The notes beneath the pieces are model-generated. The model saw only the letters and a program-made list of their open reading frames with translations, was not told where the DNA came from and searched no databases. Source: Vigna angularis (taxonomy: Eukaryota; Streptophyta; Magnoliopsida; Fabales; Fabaceae). Taken from it: 64,000 nt of DNA. The stretch spans positions 11,962,501 through 12,026,500 of the forward strand of contig NC_068973.1 in NCBI RefSeq assembly GCF_016808095.1, in the 5' to 3' direction. Numbering within the stretch: the first letter of the stretch is position 1; each line of letters opens with the position of its first letter. A program made the translations under genes and the position numbers. Positions 14,009-29,785 of this stretch are shown piece by piece.

Positions 14009-15030
14009 GTTAAACTTTTGGCAAGCGTACCAATAGTCAACTGTAGTATAATGATTTTTAAGTAAGAGTGTCGAACCCATGAGGAACATTTCGATTAAAT
14101 AGATAAATTGTTATCTCAAACAGTATATATACAAGGATGTTCAATTTGATTCATGATGGATGTTGATAAATAAAACTACGTTGCGTGAAAGTAAAATAAT
14201 AACAACAAATAACTTAACGAAGATTAATATGAGAAGTTGGGATTGAATTCATCTATCTCACTCGTCTGCAATCTGGATGAATACAAACATATAGCAACTG
14301 AAATTACCAACATTGATGCAACACACCAAAGTCATTTATATCGATTCCTCACATATAAAATTCATAAGAGGAGTTCCTTGAATATTGATTCCTCAGATAT
14401 CCAACAAACTGTCCAGCATTATATTCAAGTGTTATAAGCAATTGATAAACTGAAATCTATCCCTAGCATCACAGAATATCAAGTATTCTTGCTCAGATTA
14501 GAGTTTTAGAAATACTTTCCAGTCAAGTCTAAAATCCACATTCATGAAACTGTTGTTCAGGTAGAATCAAGCATTAAGAGCAGAACAAAAATACCAATGT
14601 TGAATAAAAATAGAAATGCTATATATAAATATCACCATATTACATCCGAGTTCGAATCGATTACATTCAATCCCAAGAGAACAGATCAGCCACTCATGGT
14701 GGAGATTGACATTCTAAGAGATGAAGATGAGAATCCTAAAGCTAAAATGGACGAAAACCTCTTTGGGTCGCTCTGTGTCTTCTTTTCTCTGCAGCTTTCC
14801 CCCCTCCTCTCTTTCTTTCTGCTTCGTAAGTATATAAACTGCCCGAATTCTCGCTTAAGCTAAATTATTCTCGCTTAAGCGAGAAGAAACTTCTTGGAGA
14901 AGATAATCATTCTCGTTTAAGCTAAAATATTCTCGCTTAAGCGAGAATGACTTTTAAGGTAATGGCTTCCTGGACAAGTCTAGCTTAAGCGAAATCATTC
15001 TAGCTTGGGAGATGAGCTTACTGTGGAGTA
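14009..15030 (-). mobile_element. Insertion nested in the second LTR (borders approximate)
   Basis: Sequence from TTAAACTTTTGGCAAGCG interrupts the LTR homology, which resumes by about 15035. Its first 90 bases (GTACCAATAGTC..GTGTCGAACCC) have the layout of the minus-oriented end of another plant LTR family, comparable in organisation to the solo LTR at 31738-33708. A 7-bp AATGGCT occurs at 14002-14008 and again at 14961-14967. The CTCGCTTAAGCGAG repeats straddle the second copy, so I do not trust it as the target duplication. Confidence 0.4.
14850..15015. repeat. CTCGCTTAAGCGAG palindrome repeats
   Basis: Perfect and near-perfect copies of the palindrome CTCGCTTAAGCGAG, alternating with half copies (TCGCTTAAGCTAAA), occur about six times in 165 bases. 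The pattern echoes the CGCTnAGCG cluster at 13185-13560 but has a different centre. Confidence 0.75.
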
Positions 15031-15243
15031 GACGCTTGATGAGGATGATCCGGTGGCTTAGTTATTTTAGTCTAGTTCGTAGATAGTTTTGTATTATCAT
15101 GTTTGTATATAAAGTTTAAATTTATAGTTGTTTTGGATAACTATAAGTTATACTTTATATTTTATTTAACTGTTCTATCATATCATACACGTGATGACTC
15201 TTTTATATAGTATTTTACTATATTTTTGGGATGTTACACATAA

Positions 15244-15500
15244 CAGTTCCTTTAGTTCATATTACAATTCAACGTAGTTCAATGTACTGCAGTTTGATAG
15301 AACAAAAAATAATTTAGTTTAGTTCATCTAAACTAATTTTTAGGTCATTTAGTTTAGGCGAATTATTTTTTTTGTTCAATGTAGGTTTTAACAGTTAAGT
15401 GCAATTCAATTAATTTTGTTTACCCCTAATTGTGTTACAACCCCTTTCTTACGTCATGAAAAAAACTCTTGAACCTAAGCTGAAACAACATTTTGAAGTA
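15244..15500. other. AT-rich spacer, no gene seen
   Basis: Short stretch between the LTR end and the decayed copia pol. No coding or repeat structure was recognised. Confidence 0.4.
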
Positions 15501-15504
15501 TTTT

Positions 15505-16540
15505 TCATGGAATTAATGGATCTAACTCCTCACTACCAAAGAACCCATACAATTTAAATTCTTGATACTTCTCAAATTTGACATCATAATCAATAATTAT
15601 TTTAACATACCTCAATATTATTTTTTCTGCTCTTGAATTCATTTTACTTGCATAATGCATAAAACAAGACAAGAGACTTACAACAAATAGATTGTACAAC
15701 CTTGTTGCGGTGAGATAAATTAGACATTGAATCAACCTTCTACAATATCTTTCGTCAATTTTATTAGCACCATCTTCCTTGCTGAAAAATAATTCTCCTT
15801 TTATTTATCAATGTGTTAAAAGAGTTGCATTTCTCCATTTGAAATTTCTTAAAAATTTCTTTTTAATATTTTCTTTGAAAGATTAGAACCTCATTCTTAC
15901 TTTTTTTTATCTCAATTTGAAGAAAATAAGTCATGAGACCTATATGTATTATTTCAAAAACTTGCATCATTTCTAGCTTGAACTATTCAACTAGTATTGT
16001 GTAATCTCTAGTTACTTAAATATCATCATCATATTGAGAAATTATGAGAGAGTTATTTCCTTTATGTTTCACATAAAAAGTATATTCATGTAAGCTTTTT
16101 TAAAGCATATGATCAATTGAAAATCATTTATCTTGTTGTGTGTTTGCTTTAAACCACAGTGGACCTTTTTAAGAAAATACACTTTTGTCTTTTTCACCTT
16201 TCTTCATTGATCCTTTTGGCTGCTCCACATATACTCTTGAAGTTATCCATTTTAAAATAAATTATTTAATATCTAACTAGAATATTTTTCAGTCATTTTG
16301 CATGGCCACTACTAGCACCAATATCTAATATGGACATGATATGGACATAAGGATAAAAGTGTCAAAATAATAAACATCTAAACTTTGTGTATACACTTTT
16401 ACTGAGTTTAACCTTGTGCTTATTGATTGAGTATTCCACATCTAGTTTTGTTGTGAAAAACCCATTTATCTCCAATGATTTTTCTATCTTTAGGCTTTTC
16501 AACAAGTTCCCAAGTCTTACCTTTTTTTAACGGTGGCTAA
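15505..16540 (-). pseudogene. Decayed Ty1/copia pol (reverse transcriptase to RNase H connection)
   Basis: On the minus strand, 16540-16440 reads into TWELVEKPKDRKIIGDKWVF, the conserved start of copia reverse transcriptase. Near 16040 a QYDDDI remnant sits where YVDDI is expected. Bases 15735-15505 encode LTATRLYNLFVVSLL..FMHYAS..RILRYVK-like sequence, the segment after reverse transcriptase. Stops and frame changes occur throughout and the spacing is shorter than in intact elements, so this is an old, inactive copy. No LTRs were found. Confidence 0.8.
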
Positions 16541-16550
16541 CTCCTTTTGC

Positions 16551-18863
<2,313 letters not shown>

Positions 18864-21800
18864 TCAGGCATCTATGCCCACATCATCTTTAAATTTCTAC
18901 AAAACAAAAGAGGAAAAGAGATTAATTAGTCAATACAACATTGCAACTTAGGAGTAGGTACGCAATATCCAACTTAACTCACATTTGAGACATCCTTGAA
19001 CAAGTTGAGAGTTTTCAGAGCCTTCCCTGATTGTTGTGTTTCACGCGCCACAGCCACCCCTTCAGCTAGGTTCCTTACACGGCCACAAACCAATAGAGCC
19101 GCTGCTGCATTTAGAATCTAACCGATTCGTTTGCACAGAACAATTAAAAGAAAAGAACATTCATAAGAACTGAGTCATGTTTTAAACATATCTTGGAACA
19201 TTCATAAAGAACGAGATAAAGATAATAAATCCATTAGTGTTGGATGTGAGGGGATGTATTAGAAAGAACCCTGATCCCATATTGACCAGCGATAAAAGAT
19301 AATCCTCATCTTACAAACCAGTTTTATAGGGTTTAATTAAAGCATAAACATAATTTGAAGGTAACAAAGGTACACGTTCCATCTCAATCAAATTTTCATA
19401 AACTCCCAGTTAAAAGCATCATTTATATATTTCATTCCAAGGCTATAGCATCTTCCACCACTTACAAAGGTATCATCCTCTCAGCCCCAAAAATAATTTT
19501 AAGGAAATAAAAAAAAAAAAGGAAAGGAAACGGATTACTCACTAAAGCATCTGCAATAGGCCCTCTCTCTCCACCTAGAACACGCTTCAGAACCTCTGCA
19601 TTGTACTCGGGATCACCACCTTTTAAGTCCTCAATAGTACAACGAGGAATGTCAAAGTCCACTGTTCCAATAAAAGATCCATTATAGCACTCAATTAGCG
19701 ACACGGAGCTATATTAGTTTACTCCATAACAGAAACAGATAAAACCATAAATTGACATATGCTTACAGGGATCAAATGAGAACTTATCAACCCTGTCAGC
19801 AGTAACATCAAGCACTAAACCAGGTCCTGCATGTAATGCAAATAATAAGATCAGATACAGTACCGATTTAGAAAAACTTCTCAAAATCACACTTAAGGGA
19901 TGAGAAAATATGGTTATAAAATGAATCAATCCTCTCTTCTCATAAGTTAAATTATTCACCCCTAACTTTTTTAGAAGTTTTCTCGTCGAACATTTTCAAA
20001 AGTTGAAGCACATAACTTCATTCCAACTCATAATAGGAGTTTGATTCACTTTTTAACCTCTTTATTTCTTCTCCAATATGCTCTTAGGTAGAAGTTTATT
20101 CATAATACGCTTAAGATATTCATGACTCGAAAAATTATTTCAGATGCAGAAACAAGCTAGAGATCTTACCAAGAGGACTCATCTCATCCAAACCTTCAGA
20201 GTGAACAACTAAAGCCCTTTTCATGCCAAATCTGTTGAGTGCTTTAGCCATTTTGGAGACCTATCCAGAAGAACATGACAAATAGCTAATTAGGGATGAC
20301 AGATGGAGAAGGACAGAAACAATTAGTCCTCAACCATTCAGCCTCTATCTTCTTTTTAAGGAAAAAGATACAAAAGTAAGAAACAAAAGCAAATGTTTCT
20401 GGAATACGAGTATAAAAAACCACATAATCCATAATGTTTATTTGACAAATAGAATTGCCCAATAAAACATGTCAAATTCGATTTCTGGTACAATCTCCTC
20501 AGGTAAACAGAATGACTCTATAGGGATGAATTGTTCAACCAATGGATTATAGAGATTTTTTTAGAAGGATACATATAAAGAAATGATGAAGGAAAAAAGA
20601 AAACAACACTAGTTGGGGTTCAAATGCTTCACAGACCAAGTTTTAGAATAAAGAAGAAAAAAAAATATTAAATTAAGTTGATAACACAAAAGAATTCAAC
20701 TTGTGGGTAGGATTTCAATGTGAACATTACTTCAAAATTCAACCTGATTTTCAAAAATTATAAATCTTCACATTCCAAATTTAGAGCAAATAGACTTTTA
20801 TATTATATCCTTTCATGATTTTAATATTCTATCCTTAACTCAATTTTCGCTTACCAAAAACTTGAAAAGAAGATTACTCTTCATGTAAATGATTTCGAGT
20901 GACACGAAAGTCATTTCTGTAAGATTATTTGAAAAAATAACAAGTCAAAGCTGTAAGACTGGATGGCACTTACCAAGTCCTCTGTGTATACTCCAACAAC
21001 TGCAAAAGGTGCGTGTGCTGGATTCAACATTGGACCCAATATGTTGAATACAGTTTTGATCTTTAACTTCTTTCTTATTGGCCTGACAATCTTCATCGAC
21101 GGGTGATATTTTGGAGACATCATAAACCCAATCCCAGCTTCATTCACACACTTCTTTACTCCCTAATTCACAAAACAAAACAAATAAGCAAACACATCAA
21201 TAAATAACAATTTTTGTTCAATAAATCCTATCGATGCTGGACAAACATACAAACATATAGTCAACATACACAAAAAAATGCGTATTACTGAGAAATATAT
21301 GCATTAGAGCTTAACTAACAAACTTACCCAACTCTATTATTTTCTACGTTAATCCGAAATACACCACATTATTATAAAGTATCAATTTCATTATATAAAT
21401 TCAATACTAACAGAAAGAGTAGGATTGTTAATATAAAGCAGCAGTAGTCACAGTTCCAGATTTGTGACAATCTCTGGTATTACAAAATAAAGACAACTTA
21501 AATGCATTTGCTCATGTGTTTCTAGCGTTGTTTTCCAATCAGAATTAAAGTATCACCTCGACTATATGTATAATAAAGGCATACATCAAGGGAGCTTTTG
21601 GTAATCCGATTCCTGAAATTTCTAAGAATGATTAACACCTATTTGATTGGTCCTGTATATTCTTTGGACATTTAGTGTCAAAAACTTTAATTATTTACCA
21701 CATAAATAATTAATAAAAGTACTGTTAATGTTTTTCTCAACTTGGGAAAGTTAAATAATGCAGCTTTTTTTTACTGCAATAAAACCCTCTTTCCATCTAG

Positions 21801-22680
21801 CATCAAAACAATTTTATGGGAAAAAAATATATATAAAAAAATAAAATTGGTAATTGATATTTTGCACTAACCTCAGGACCTAAATCAATCACCACTCCCA
21901 GAGCTTCTAACACGTCTGCACTTCCACACGCAGAAGAACTTGACCGGTTCCCTTGCTGCAACACATCACCCTTTCAAATTTCAACCACATAATTTCAATT
22001 CACTCACACACTGCAACTTAACAACAGCAAACACCTTCGCAACTCTGGCACCGCAAGCCGCCGCGAGAACGGAAGCCCCCGTTGAAATATTGACGGTGTT
22101 GGCACCGTCCCCTCCGGTTCCCACAATGTCCACAACATCGTTCAAGCCTTCAACCTTCGTCGCATGTCTCAACATTGCCCTTGCCAACCCCACAACCTAC
22201 GAATCCACAAAAACCAATAAAAAATATACAAAAGCTCAAACTTTGCAAACAAAAACACTCACTTCTTCATAAGTCTCTCCTTTGGCTCTGAGAAGCACAA
22301 GAACCGCGCTGATTAAGGCCTCGTTTGGCTCGTGAAGCAGCGAGTCCAAACACCCTTCGGCTTCATCTTCCGACAAATTCACCCCGGAAATCAGCGTTTC
22401 AATCAGCTAGAATCGCATTTTATATATAAATCAACAGAACGAAAAAAAAATTATGAATTACGAATTAAAATCTAATGAATTGTGGTTTGACCTGGGGGAG
22501 AGGTTGAACGGATGTAGCTGCATTGCCCGAAACGGTGGCGTTTGAGGAGGCAATCGAAGTGGTTTGAATTAGGGGTGAAATTGGGTGAGAAAAGAAACGG
22601 TGTCGTTGGGAGTTGAGATTGGAACAGGGTGAAGGAAATGGAAGAGTGAAGGGAGGGAAGAGAGATTGTGCTTGTGTCAT
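18864..22680 (-). CDS. PAT1: Anthranilate phosphoribosyltransferase, plastid
   Basis: Ten exons on the minus strand: 22680-22492, 22406-22263, 22196-22035, 21955-21872, 21162-20974, 20260-20170, 19826-19767, 19661-19543, 19117-18983 and 18896-18864. They total 1206 nt (401 aa) with consistent phases. The enzyme transfers the phosphoribosyl group of PRPP to anthranilate, the second step of tryptophan synthesis. Visible family motifs are GTGGD (137-141) and NIST (147-150) of the PRPP site, KQGNRSSSS (165-173), GPMLNPA (236-242), and the metal-binding Asp-Glu pair in GLDEMSP (281-282). The first 60 residues are Ser/Thr/Pro-rich with few acidic residues, as in a chloroplast transit peptide. Length fits plant homologues. 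The last exon codes only 10 residues plus the stop. Nothing suggests inactivation. The symbol follows Arabidopsis PAT1/TRP1. Confidence 0.96.
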
Positions 22681-22699
22681 GATGAAGAAAAATTGGGTT

Positions 22700-24837
22700 T
22701 CTTGTTAAAGACAGTGATAGTGAATAATAAAAGAGAGAAAGAGCATTTAAATAACTCACATGTTAAATATGAAAATAGTGATTCATATGATTAAATCTAT
22801 AAATTTATATTAAATTCACGTTAATAAATGAGATAAAGTTTTCTTGTTTCTGCAATTAACAGTTTCTGACAAAGATTTAGAATCCACCAGTAGTCTTCCT
22901 GTGATCCCCACTTTCCATTTTTTAATATTCTTTTTGTGTAAAAAAAAGTTTGCCAGAATTGTGATTTTGCAAAGGTAGGTAGATGAAGAATTTAAAACAA
23001 GAAAAAAAAAAGTTAGAAAGTTTAGAAATTAAAATAAATTAATTGTAGCAGTGTGAATGTAAGAAAATGTTAAGTACAAAATATACTGTAAGAAAATGTA
23101 CATACAAAATCTTATTTAAGTTTAAATTTTGTAAAAGAAAAATATTAGCTGGACTTCATGTTTTTTAGATTTTTTAATGTATAATTAGTTATATACCTTA
23201 GCTCTAAAAATAACTAAAAATAATAATTTTTTTGAAAAATAAATAATATTTTGAAATAAACTAATTATATTATTTTTACCCGCACAATTCAATCAAGTAA
23301 TTTATTTTCTATTTATTGACATATTTGTTTATTATTTTATACGTATTGTGTGAAAACAACAGTTTGTTGTTAGGATATGTTTGACAACATTTATTCATGT
23401 TTATTTTAGAGTTAAATTCGTTTTATTCAAATTTAATTGTCCATTTTAAATTTTGATTCATCAAAGTGTTATTGTATTTTTTCTAATGAAAATAACTCTA
23501 TAAAAACTTTTAAGTTATAACTTTGCAAACCATGTGAAATTCACCGTTATAAATATAATTATAATGATCAATAAATTCGCTTAAGAAATATTTTACAATA
23601 AAAGAATAAAATGTAAAAATTATTAAAAGTTAAATGATGTCTTGATTATTTTAATAAAGGAAAGATACTTAAGCTTTAGTATTTATGAATTATACAATTA
23701 CTTTTTTCACTTTACATATAATCCTTTATTTATTTTCATAGCTTTAAGAGCCGTTTTGTTGGATAAAGCTAATCAAATTAATAATTCTCAAAATAGTTAG
23801 ACTGTACCAAAATTTCCGAGCCTTTGTTTTTCTTTCTTTTTCTTTTAGTTAAATATAATTTTGTTAAGTTAATTCAATTTAATTTTTTTCATTAAATTTA
23901 TACAATGTCACGTATTAATTTATAATATTTTTTTGTTTTTTAAGTTTTTTATGTATCAGGTCAGATTCGTGTTGTGTCAGTATTATATGTTATTTCGAGT
24001 AGCATTTGACCATATAAATGTTTTATATTTTCAGTTTCTATATTTAAAATTTTCATCCAATTGAGTTCTACTTTTTTTTTTTAAATGGAATAATATCGTC
24101 TAATGGATCTAGTAATTAAGTCTATTTACAACTTAATATATATATATATATATTAAAATAAATTTTTAAAATTTATAAATCAAATCACTCCACTAAAATA
24201 TTGAAATTAATTTTATTTTTTCATTTAAATTTTAAAAATATGTATTTTAAATATAATTTTTAAAATATTAAAAATATAATGTAAAGTGACATTTTTAATT
24301 TTTAAAATATTAAAAATGTAATGTAAAGTGATATTTATAATTTTTAAATTTAAATTAAATTTTTTAAACATTTGTTTTAAATTAATTTTTCTAGTAAAAA
24401 GCATAAATTTGAAATATGTAGTGACACTTGCATAATGTATGACACCAAGAATGAATAGACAAATTAAGTTAAAATATGTAAAATATATTAATAATTTTCA
24501 TTTAAAATTTATGCGAAAATTAACTTTTTTTATTTAGGAATTAAATTTATAAATAAGTTAACAAAGAAAAATATTTTTTTGAATTATTTCAAATATTAAA
24601 TTTAAAAATTATAAATGTTACTTTACATTTATATTTTTTAAGACTTAATTACTAATTTAGTATATTTTTTTTTGTTGAGTTTTGTTTAATGTAATCCTAA
24701 TATATTTTGTTTAATAAAATCTTATATTTTATTAATTTAAGAAATTTTTTAACCATGTTTAAATAGAATGACATGTGAATAAATAGGTCACATGTTAGCT
24801 TGTGATTTTTATTTTTTTAATTTTAAAATATTATTCA
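22700..24837. other. Promoter side of PAT1 and AT-rich intergenic DNA
   Basis: Bases 22681-22800 probably include the PAT1 5' UTR and promoter. Beyond this the DNA is AT-rich with no gene, apart from the segment at 23260-24150 that recurs around the MULE insertion. Confidence 0.5.
23260..24150 (+). repeat. Uninterrupted copy of the DNA that flanks the MULE
   Basis: This segment matches in order the bases left of the MULE (28843-28890, sharing CAATTCAATCAAGTAATTTA) and right of it (38127-38985, sharing TTTTATACGTATTGTGTGAA). Small substitutions and indels occur, and divergence rises after 24000. It is a dispersed duplicate that never received the MULE. Confidence 0.85.
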
Positions 24838-27382
24838 TGTAACATTCTATTTATGAGATGTAATGCCTTATTAAAAATCGATAAAATTTAAAATTTATTA
24901 TAGAAACGTATTAAAAAAAAAAATTTTTAATTACATTATTTCGAGTAATAAAATAATTAAAGAAATACTTCAATTATATTGTCTTAACTTGTAAAACAAA
25001 ATAGCTTTAAATGAATTCAAGGTTATTCCTCGTCTTCTCTAGTCAATCATCCCTCTAGAGCATCTCTAACATTATTTGCTCACGTATAGCACATTATACG
25101 ATCATCATCGATAATTTCATTCACAAACACATAAACACAAACATGCATGGGTAAGCTACCGATAAAACAATCATAACAAGATACATACATACTGATTATA
25201 TCAATCATAATCAAACACACAACAAGATACATATCTTCTAATTATACCAATCATAATCAAACACACAACAAGATACATACCTTCTGATTATATCAACCAT
25301 AATCAAACACCTCATACATAGTAGTAATAACAATAGGATTCATAATCCTCTAACATAAACAATTTAATCATACTGAAGATCCTCGATCCCTAACCCATGA
25401 ACTTCGATCATCGATCCTTGATCTCTAACCCTTGATGTCATCACTAATATCTCACACATAAACCCTTGGTCTATCCATTCATTAGCATCCATGCTAACTA
25501 CTTACTATAATCATTATAGTAACACCACTATCAATATAACATAACTTGGAGCATCTCAAGTACCATGATCATCATCATAGATAGACCACAATCACAACTA
25601 TTCTAGTCATGAACAACACCATGAGCATCATCATAACATAATACTATAGTGAGAAAAGTCCATCTCACTCATGCACCCTACCTCATCAACTATAGTCGCT
25701 CCTATAACCTACCTGTAGTCTTCCCTACAAATCATCTCCTTCCAATGCATACAAGGCAAAATGAAGCACCTATCTGCAGATAAAACCAGGATTTACGAGA
25801 TACAACTAGTAGACTTATCTTTCACACTCATGCTTATCAATCACATACTCAGGTACATCCCAATACTCACTCATGTTCTACTCTCAACCACAAGTCAAAC
25901 AAACCCTAAACATAACCATTAACCTCAATCTCTGATTATCATCATGTTCCACAACTCCTCAGGCTTGGTTCGCGTCCATTCTTCATCAAATTCGCCATTT
26001 TTCACTAAAATGCATTGTGACAATCAATTATCACTTAAGATAATCGATTATCTCAATGAAATTTACCCAGAAACATCACGCAGGAAGGGATAATTGATTA
26101 TCATCCCAAATAATCGATTATTCCCGAAACCACACTCAAACCAATGTACAGATAATCGATTGTAACTTATGATAATCTATTATTGTCGAATCGAAACACA
26201 TCTTGAGCATGATTCAAGCATTCCAACATACATACATGCATTCAAGCATCACATACCCATGTAAGCATACTCAAACACATATAATACATCACTTGAATCA
26301 TCAAAATCCCATCATTGACATGTTATACCCCCAATAATAGGGTGCAAAAGAATCTCCAATAAAAACACCAAAGCGGGTTTTCAATCAACCAAACTAAGCA
26401 TAATGCTTACAAATGAGAACCAAGAAGATGAAAATTCTCCAAAATAGACATCTGATTGATGATCTCAACGGTCAGAATGAAGAACCATACGTCTGGAATC
26501 CACTGTTCAAAACTCAGGCCGATCCAACGGTGAACGACTTCACAATGACGAAAACACCAGTGTAGATTTTATGTTATGTGGGAATGACTTCTTCTCTTCC
26601 TTTCTCTCTCACTTGGCTTTTTCCTCTCTTCAAATGACTCTAATGTGTCCTATTAATCTGACCCATATCCACTAAAACAAAGTGATACACAATGGTCCAT
26701 ATTATTTAGGTTATTCTCCACATAGGAAAGGAGTCCAATAACCCAACACCTACAACATATATTTGCATGGAAACCGTCAAGCATCAAACCCTTTGTTGGG
26801 ATAACCCAACAAAACACACATAATATATTCATTGGAAAAACTCATCACAAATATTTCATAAACCATATACTCATTCATACACAAACTAATATCCAACAAT
26901 AACCACCGATAATCATAATCATATAAACATGTATTAAAATAAGGATTACCAATCAAGATAATCAAGAACACATATAACATACAACCTTAAACAAACAAAG
27001 TTAAAATCCTCATACCTTCGCCAATCATAAGGCTTTATCTACAATCCCAAAACACCACCAATCTTTCTTTACACTAAGAGTTTCCAATCGCTCTCTCTCT
27101 TCTTCTCCCAAAACGCCAATCTCCTATCTTCCTCTGTTTTCTCTCTTTGATTTAGAGTTTCTAGGGTTTCTAAAACACCAAACCACCCCTTAATTAATTT
27201 CTACACCAATTAAATAAAGGTAAAAGACCATTTTGCCCCTAAGCAAAAATATAAAAATAAAGAAATAACATAACATTTATGTTCTAACAAAAATATACAC
27301 TCAAGAACACTAATTTCCAAACAAAAACTTAAAGTCTCAAAACTATTTTATTTTTAAAACCCTTATTTTCACATATTTTACA
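24838..27382 (-). mobile_element. Solo LTR, 2545 bp, minus orientation, target duplication ATTCA
   Basis: In minus orientation the block begins TGTAAAATATGTG and ends GAATGTTACA. The final TGTTACA matches the ends of the LTRs at 12126 and 15238. ATTCA flanks it at 24833-24837 and 27383-27387. No coding domain, primer-binding site or second LTR is present. Near its start (27200-27000) it has a leader-like sequence with pyrimidine tracts and AGGGTTTCT. The ATAATCGATTAT-type palindromes at 26040-26190 lie inside. Confidence 0.8.
26040..26190. repeat. ATAATCGATTAT palindrome cluster
   Basis: Five to six copies of GATAATCGATTATC or close variants in 150 bases, alternating with non-repeated sequence. 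The core ATCGAT is shared with the GTAATCGATTAC hairpins at 52.2-54.1 kb. Confidence 0.75.
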
Positions 27383-27387
27383 ATTCA

Positions 27388-28890
27388 TATGTCAAGTCAG
27401 CATTGTGTCACATCGTAGTAGTAATGTCATGTGTAATGTGTTAGTATCACGTGTCACTGTCTTATATTCAATCTAGTCTTTATTTGTTATTTTAATTCAA
27501 TTTAATTTCTTTAATGGAACAATTTTATCTATTTTTCTATTGAGACTAAATTTAATTTTTATATAAATATTATATTCATACTTTTATTAAAATTTATATT
27601 TTTATTAAATATTTCTAAAATTATTTTTAAATTAACTCTAACTATATTATTTTAATATAATTATTATATTTATGCTTTTGATTTTTTATACACGTAAGAA
27701 AGAATAGGGTTAAATGAAATTCAGAATTCTTTTTTGCATAACATTTTGTATTATAACATTTTTAAATATTCCTAAATATTTAATGTATTTTGATATTGAT
27801 TTAGAAAATATTAACACGTCGTCCAAATATAGACTAGGACGAATTTTGAGAAGGAATTTAAAATATTGTTCATTATATTTGAAATTCTAAGGGATATTTT
27901 TTAATTTCATTGACACAGTGTTCCATTCATAATGTTCAAACATAACTATATTCATATATTTTTTATAGCTTGATTTCATAATATCCAAACTTCAAATCAA
28001 ATTTTTAAAACATAAAAATTTGCTGTAATCTATTAATCACATTTTATATTGTAAGGGATATGTGATCTATACATTATTTAGAGGTTTATAATTAATTACT
28101 GTTTGAGCTAAGAGTTTAGAAAATCCTTTTAAGCACGAGAATTTAATGTTAGTTATTTGTTTATTATGGTGTTTTTTTCTTTATTTACACAGATTTTTTT
28201 CTTAGGATCACAATCAAACTTTCATAATTTAAGATTTTTCATCCTTAATTTACTTTTTATCTTTTCAATGTAGTGATTTCGTTATCTTTTACATTGATTC
28301 TAATCTTAATAAATATTTATTAGTGAATTTTCAACTTTCATTTTCATGAACCAAGAAACAATATTATAAAGTTTTGAGTTTTCTTTTGTTATTGGTCTTA
28401 GATTCAAGGGATTGACAAAGAAGATCATTTAGGTCGATAAAATTCTTATTAGTATAAAAATATCCGTTTTGAAGAAGAGCGAAGAAACATTTATTAGCAC
28501 ACAACCTCACAAATACACAACTTTCCTTATTATAAAACCTTCAATTTTTACAAGAAAACAAAAACATGTAATGTCATGTCTTTTATTGGGCTAGGAGTTA
28601 CTTGTCTCTCTATACATGTCATGTGTCTTTGAAGTATTCATATTTTGGATGGCTATCTCATTCATCTATTTATCAACCCATCCCTTCCTCTTTTCTACTT
28701 TCTTAATTTTATCCATTATTTCATTTCTTCTTCCATCATTAATCTACTACACTTGCCTTTATTCATTCTTACTTTTAGTCTCCATTGTTCATTCCTCTCT
28801 TTTTTCTTGTCTTTTTTTGTAACTATCTATTTATATTATATTTACGCGCACAATTCAATCAAGTAATTTATTTTCTATATATTGACATAT
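27388..28890. other. AT-rich DNA between the solo LTR and the MULE
   Basis: No gene was recognised. Bases 28843-28890 are the left part of the repeat that also occurs at 23260-24150. Short hydrophobic open frames at 28616-28866 look like products of T-rich sequence. Confidence 0.45.
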
Positions 28891-28899
28891 TTATATTTG

Positions 28900-28920
28900 G
28901 AATGTTTCATCCTGCACCTC
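28900..28920 (+). repeat. Left terminal inverted repeat of the MULE
   Basis: It pairs with 38097-38117 on the opposite strand at 18 of 21 positions. The three differences are all transitions. Confidence 0.88.
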
Positions 28921-29459
28921 CAATTTCCTAAAATGCCCTTAATTAATAAATGGCTTAAAAGTTTAATCTTTTGATTATTGAAAATTTTCGTACTACCATT
29001 GACTCCACCTCTATTTTCCACCAATTAAGAAACATGCATTCTGCTCCTCTGTACCCCTTCACCCATGCACTCCTTGGACCCTTCATTCCTGCACCCCATC
29101 ACCCATACACCTCTTGCATCCCATTTTTTTTATAAAGAAACCATACGGCTCTTTCACAACTCTTCCCTGGACTTTGATAATATTTTTTTTCTTGAGAGTG
29201 ATTGAGTATTATCTAAAGAGAAGTATTGTTCCGAGTGTGCAGTTTGGAGTGGTGTATTGGCAGCTTGACTCTTAGTGTTGGTGTAGTTTCGGATTACCTC
29301 ATTCTTCTTTGTGTTTTTGTGTAGAAAGAGGTTAGTATTTATTTTTAATCTGTGCGCATAGATAGATTTCATGGTTGGATTGTTATTGATGGAGATGTAA
29401 TTTAGTTTCGTTAATATGTTTGCATGCTACCGAAAATGAAACGATATGAACTCATGGAC

Positions 29460-29785
29460 TGCGGGTAGCCGATGATGTTGATCGACTACGGATAGCCGAT
29501 GATGTTGATCGGATGTGGAAATCCGATTGATGCGCATCAGATGTGGAAATTCGATTGTATGAAATTTCGGATATACATATCCGATACTGAACTTAGATTA
29601 TAATATTTAACTTATTATATTAAATATTATGTATGTTGTTTACCTTATTTAGTTTATTTATTTTTAATATTTAAATTAATTTTTATTTTTACATATGATT
29701 TTGAAACAAATTGAGAATAACGAAATGCATAGGAATCGGACTTGGAGATCCGATAGTGAAAATTCGGATATCAATATCCGATACA
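29460..29785. repeat. Subterminal CGGAT-N8-CCGAT motif array, left side of the MULE
   Basis: Five 18-base units of the form CGGATNNNNNATCCGAT occur at 29510, 29538 (degenerate), 29568, 29737 and 29765. Two tandem copies of a segment containing TAGCCGATGATGTTGATCG precede them at 29465-29512. The same unit recurs near the right end at 37485 and 37514. Confidence 0.8.

Larger units (their letters stand above)
12341..15238 (+). mobile_element. Second related long LTR, left border uncertain, with a nested insertion
   Basis: The right end TTTTTGGGATGTTACA (to 15238) is nearly identical to the end of the 9683-12126 LTR. The interior at 13895-13985 repeats its GGAGGTCCTAGT..ACGGACTAACCT segment. 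The region around 15035 resembles 11778 of the first element (GATCATCCG-like). I could not find a target duplication of the CATAA that follows 15238, so the left edge (perhaps the TGTAAAAAAC near 12338) is a guess. The block is longer than its relative because of a foreign insertion beginning near 14009. Confidence 0.55.

Noticed and set aside
14002..14967. AATGGCT at 14002-14008 and 14961-14967 as target duplication of the nested insertion
   Set aside because: The CTCGCTTAAGCGAG repeat cluster spans the second copy, and the implied ends are not TG..CA; chance is likely enough.
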